A stretch of 43,141 bases of DNA from positions 1 through 43,141 of IMG/VR virus record IMGVR_UViG_3300035698_026535, one strand, 5' to 3'. Every line of letters starts with the position of its first letter. The first letter of the stretch is position 1. Source of the stretch: a virus. The translations under genes and the position numbers were made by a program. The notes under the pieces were generated by a model. That model saw only the letters and a list, made by a program, of their open reading frames with translations, was not told the origin of the DNA and made no database searches. This document shows, piece by piece, positions 40,455-43,141 of this stretch.

Positions 40455-41405
40455 TTAATTAATCAATCTTTTTATTTCAGGACTTAATGGAAATTTTTGC
40501 AATGATATATTTGTTGTCATATTTTCACTAATAACCTCTTCTCCTAAATTATAAAATTTAGTATCAGGTTTCAAATAATTCAAAATATAATCCCAAAAAA
40601 CAACATACTGACACCTGAATAGATCGTATCCCCTTGTTCCCCTAGGTTTTTTTCCAATTTCAAATGAATGTTTTGCTAATCCATTTTCTTTTAATCCGTC
40701 AATGCCAACAAAGAAAATTTCTTTAACTCCTAAAGTAAGTGCTAATATTATTTCTCTTGGAGTCGTACCAATTTTAGATCGATATTTACTATACATATAG
40801 TGACATTGATGTGGAAACTTAGAATTAAATTCTAAGTTATCGTTTGCTATACTTTCAAATACGCATGCTATCTGATGTCTTTCACAATAGCTATGTAATT
40901 TTTCGTTTTTAGTACTAAGGTTTACCTCATCACCTAACACGGCGAGATCTACATTTTTTTTTGATAATTTAGGATGAAGAAAAAAATGATTGCAGGTCCA
41001 AATATAATCTGTCTTTATATTCTCCCATTTTACACAATTAGTACTGGGACCTCCTCCAACAATAAGTACTGAACTATCTTTAAATTTATCTAATAAACCA
41101 GTATGAGTGTAAAATATCTCCTTGTTCTTCACAAGAACAAGGCTTTCAAACTTTTTTTTCATCTTTTTTTTAAAATAAGAATCAGCACGTGACTCAAAAC
41201 ATTTTCCAGAAGTAGGATAATATTGTAAATATATATCCGAATCAATACCGAAACATTTTTTTGAAAAAAAGTCATACCAAACATTATATTCCGGATCTTT
41301 TTTTATTTTATTTTTATAAACATTAATTGCTTTGCGAACAAATTTATTAGAAGAAATAATTTTTCCGTTCAAATAAACAAGCAAACAATTATTCCATCTA
41401 ATCAT
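40455..41405 (-). CDS. GPS-motif transferase, DUF115/GT42-like, second type
   Basis: 316 aa. An N-terminal ~110-residue region of unknown kind precedes SVLIVGGGPSTNCVKWENIK (112-131), then YIWTCNHFFLHPKLSKKNVD and LAVLGDEVNLS. GTTPREIILALTLGVKEIFF and VGIDG are the later DUF115-like strand motif. It differs from the three copies of the first type by the N-terminal extension. Start is set by AAAGGA 9 nt before the ATG at 41405; the ATG at 41474 would overlap the cytidylyltransferase gene by 77 nt. It overlaps that gene by 8 nt, so CMP-sugar synthesis and transfer are directly coupled. No membrane segment. Confidence 0.65.
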   Translation of the reverse strand: MIRWNNCLLVYLNGKIISSNKFVRKAINVYKNKIKKDPEYNVWYDFFSKKCFGIDSDIYLQYYPTSGKCFESRADSYFKKKMKKKFESLVLVKNKEIFYTHTGLLDKFKDSSVLIVGGGPSTNCVKWENIKTDYIWTCNHFFLHPKLSKKNVDLAVLGDEVNLSTKNEKLHSYCERHQIACVFESIANDNLEFNSKFPHQCHYMYSKYRSKIGTTPREIILALTLGVKEIFFVGIDGLKENGLAKHSFEIGKKPRGTRGYDLFRCQYVVFWDYILNYLKPDTKFYNLGEEVISENMTTNISLQKFPLSPEIKRLIN

Positions 41406-42114
41406 TATTCCCAATCCTTTGTTTATATATTTTTTCATATAATTCGAATTGCCACAGCTCGTCAATATCTCCAAATTCCGAATTATCCATTATAAAAAAA
41501 GCTGGATCTAAAGTTTTAGCAAATGATCCCATATACACGTCTTTTTCTATATCAGAACATCTACCAGCATATAATGTGTGAGCAGCTTCATATAACGGTT
41601 CTATAAGTTTTGTTTCCAACGTTGAAACATAACGTGCGTCACCTAAAAATTTAGAAACCAAATTTCCATTTTTATTGAAAAAGAAAGTTTTTTTCTCAAG
41701 AACAGCAAATAATCCATGAGGAACACTAAAAAATTCACTAATAAAATTGTCAATTGTTTTAGGCGTAATCAAAGGATTACATATATTAAGTCTGATATAA
41801 TATTCTTGATCAAATTTATCCCACCAATCATAAACTTCGTGCAGCGTTATAGGTTCGCTTATAGAGCTCTCAGACCTCAAAAAAACTTTAAAACCATGTT
41901 GTTTGGTTTTTTCAATTAATTCTTCATCTATTACTTGAACTATAATATTTTCATGAGGGATATTCTTTATTTTTTTTAAATTTTCAAGAGCTATATCAAA
42001 CAATGTAGAATTGGCAAAATTCCTTATTATTTTTCTTGGCAATCTCGTTGAATTTATTCTTGCAGGAACAACAAAAAGAGTGTTTTCCGCTGTTTTATTG
42101 GACCAAGTTTTCAT
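41398..42114 (-). CDS. NeuA-like cytidylyltransferase
   Basis: 238 aa. FVVPARINSTRLPRKIIRNF is the CTP-binding loop with the full R-x-P-x-K; NIIVQVIDEELIE, YYIRLNICNPLITPKTI and the terminal FGDIDELWQFELYE (metal-binding Asp) follow. Activates an acidic sugar with CMP. Overlaps the GNAT gene upstream by 20 nt and the transferase gene downstream by 8 nt, making an acetylate-activate-transfer set of three co-translated genes. Confidence 0.87.
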   Translation of the reverse strand: MKTWSNKTAENTLFVVPARINSTRLPRKIIRNFANSTLFDIALENLKKIKNIPHENIIVQVIDEELIEKTKQHGFKVFLRSESSISEPITLHEVYDWWDKFDQEYYIRLNICNPLITPKTIDNFISEFFSVPHGLFAVLEKKTFFFNKNGNLVSKFLGDARYVSTLETKLIEPLYEAAHTLYAGRCSDIEKDVYMGSFAKTLDPAFFIMDNSEFGDIDELWQFELYEKIYKQRIGNND

Positions 42115-42613
42115 AAAACATTCCCATCCTTATAACATCAATATATTTTTTATTTAAATAAAAAGATTCTTTTAATATCCTTTCTACTTTAAATCCTATT
42201 TTTTCATATACATGTATAGCGGCTTTATTTTCTGCAACTACTCCTAAATTTATTTTTCTAATTTTCAAATCATCGAAACAGTATTGGCACAAAGCTTTTC
42301 CAGATATAGTAGCGAGCCCTTGTCCCCAACTCTCTTTTTGTATAAGCCATCCAATTGTTATAGCATTGTCTAATTGGTCATAACAAGATAATCGTAAGTT
42401 TCCTACATGATTATTGTCTTTATATAATCCATATACACAATTAGGATAATCGTTATTAGCTTTATCTAAAAAACATTGAAGATCTTTGAATGTATATTTT
42501 TTTCTACCAGCATAAAGATATTTGCATGTTTCGAAATCATTAATAAAACTCAAATATGAATCAGTAACATTTTTTAAAATTTCTAAATAAGTATTTTTAG
42601 TAATTTTTATCAT
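42095..42613 (-). CDS. GNAT N-acetyltransferase
   Basis: 172 aa. Typical order: CVYGLYKDNNHVGNLRLSCY, ITIGWLIQKESWGQGLATIS with the acetyl-CoA loop Q-x-x-G-x-A/G, KINLGVVAENKAAIHVYEKI and GFKVERILKESFYLN. The RimJ/RimL-like C terminus suits small-molecule amine acetylation. First gene of the last - strand operon. The 48-bp gap to the divergent gene at 42662 must hold both promoters. Substrate inferred to be an amino sugar. Confidence 0.86.
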   Translation of the reverse strand: MIKITKNTYLEILKNVTDSYLSFINDFETCKYLYAGRKKYTFKDLQCFLDKANNDYPNCVYGLYKDNNHVGNLRLSCYDQLDNAITIGWLIQKESWGQGLATISGKALCQYCFDDLKIRKINLGVVAENKAAIHVYEKIGFKVERILKESFYLNKKYIDVIRMGMFYENLVQ

Positions 42614-42661
42614 TATTCTACTTTAATATTGTTATATATAATATAGAATATAAAATATAAA

Positions 42662-43141
42662 ATGATTAATTTAAAAGAACTAAAAAACTCATGCTTGAAC
42701 AAATCAGCAATATTTATTGGATTAGGAACTAGTATTAATCAATTCGATTTATCAAAAATTGATAGATCAAAATATAAACTTTTTTCAATGAATTATTGGT
42801 ATCCATATGGACCTCAAAAATATGATTTTGATGTTGATTATTATATTTCTGGGGATTATACAAATGTATTTGAAAAAGATTATTTCTCTTCTTGGAAGAG
42901 AAATAATCTCAAATGTTTTAATAACACAAAATTTCGCATTAAAAACAATGAAAATTTTATTAATAATAAATTATCTAATTATAATAACTGCTCTCCAATT
43001 GAATGGATCCTAGACTACGAGTCATATAAACGTACAAAAATAATTTTAATTAGACCAGAATCATTATTTTTACAAAATTATCTTAAGACTGAAAAAGCTC
43101 CAACGAAACGTAGAAAAGCTATAAAAAGAATATCTCTTATA
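42662..43141 (+). CDS. GPS-motif transferase, DUF115/GT42-like (copy 3 of 3), cut by the window end
   Basis: First 160 codons of a gene that runs off the window. KSAIFIGLGTSINQFDLSKI at 14-33 (Gly-Thr-Ser instead of Gly-Pro-Ser), then YKLFSMNYWYPYGPQ and FDVDYYISGDYTN, and NCSPIEWILDYES, follow copies 1 and 2. The open frame begins at ATG 42662 and has no stop before 43141. No ribosome site; a TATAAT stands ~19 nt upstream. It is divergent from the GNAT-cytidylyltransferase-transferase operon. Confidence 0.68.
   Translation, partial: MINLKELKNSCLNKSAIFIGLGTSINQFDLSKIDRSKYKLFSMNYWYPYGPQKYDFDVDYYISGDYTNVFEKDYFSSWKRNNLKCFNNTKFRIKNNENFINNKLSNYNNCSPIEWILDYESYKRTKIILIRPESLFLQNYLKTEKAPTKRRKAIKRISLI

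Noticed and set aside
1-43141. tRNA genes
   Set aside because: I found no cloverleaf with a conserved T-arm; in this A+T-rich sequence a tRNA should stand out, and none does by eye. A tRNA search program would be decisive.
1-43141. T4-type late promoters (TATAAATA)
   Set aside because: The string occurs by chance in A+T-rich DNA and I saw no consistent placement upstream of genes; the TATAAT boxes close to start codons are more regular.
18523-43141. Window end as bacterial chromosome (prophage edge)
   Set aside because: The island shares base composition, tight packing and the TATAAT-start habit with the homing-nuclease region, and no chromosomal gene or attachment-site repeat is seen. Read mapping across 18.2-18.8 kb would exclude a chimeric join.

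Overview
The window is a piece of a very A+T-rich double-stranded DNA phage genome. A T4-type replication and recombination set points to a large myovirus-like phage: a DnaB-family helicase (gp41-like), a gp32-like ssDNA-binding protein, a UvsX/RecA recombinase and a TOPRIM primase (gp61-like). All are diverged from T4. Strong AAGGAG-type ribosome sites, many 4-26 nt gene overlaps, free-standing homing-type nucleases and no ribosomal or chromosomal housekeeping genes support a phage. The host cannot be read from the sequence. No virion structural gene lies in the window.

Layout. (a) 1-7.3 kb, mostly + strand: a decayed TnpB end, helicase, GroES-like protein, two small genes, an intact TnpB element on the - strand, an unknown gene, gp32-like protein and UvsX. 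A perfect 25-bp inverted repeat closes this block. (b) 7.4-13.6 kb, mixed strands: two coupled small genes, primase, a radical-SAM-like Fe-S protein overlapping a Cas4/RecB-like nuclease, an amidoligase, and a run of small early-type genes including a zinc-ribbon gene split by a frameshift. (c) 13.6-18.5 kb: an actin-like ATPase flanked by two paralogous Vsr/EDxHD-type homing endonucleases, then an HNH endonuclease. (d) 18.5-43.1 kb, to the end of the window: about 27 genes for making and transferring unusual sugars.

The sugar island is the striking part. It holds two NeuB-family nonulosonic acid synthases (one without the SAF domain), five NeuA/SpsF-type cytidylyltransferases, a class III aminotransferase, a Gfo/Idh/MocA oxidoreductase, a small HAD phosphatase, and three methyltransferases of the pseudaminic-acid-associated type. 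It also holds a PIG-L deacetylase, a formyltransferase, two GNAT acetyltransferases and a PAPS-type sulfotransferase. Transfer candidates are four GPS-motif proteins (DUF115/GT42-like) and six GT-B-like proteins, five of which form a paralogous family with an invariant K-x-R-x-C-N-D motif. No early steps (PseB/PseC/NeuC type), no flippase, no polymerase and no obvious membrane protein are present. My inference is that the phage takes a host intermediate, makes one or more decorated CMP-nonulosonates, and attaches them in the cytosol, most simply to phage or host proteins, as Maf enzymes do with flagellin.

The island is built from duplicated modules on both strands. It contains scars of recent rearrangement: 5' fragments of two of its own genes and a chimeric fragment of two different island genes joined at an 8-nt shared sequence. 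Many island genes lack a Shine-Dalgarno site and instead carry TATAAT a few bases before the start codon, suggesting leaderless mRNAs.
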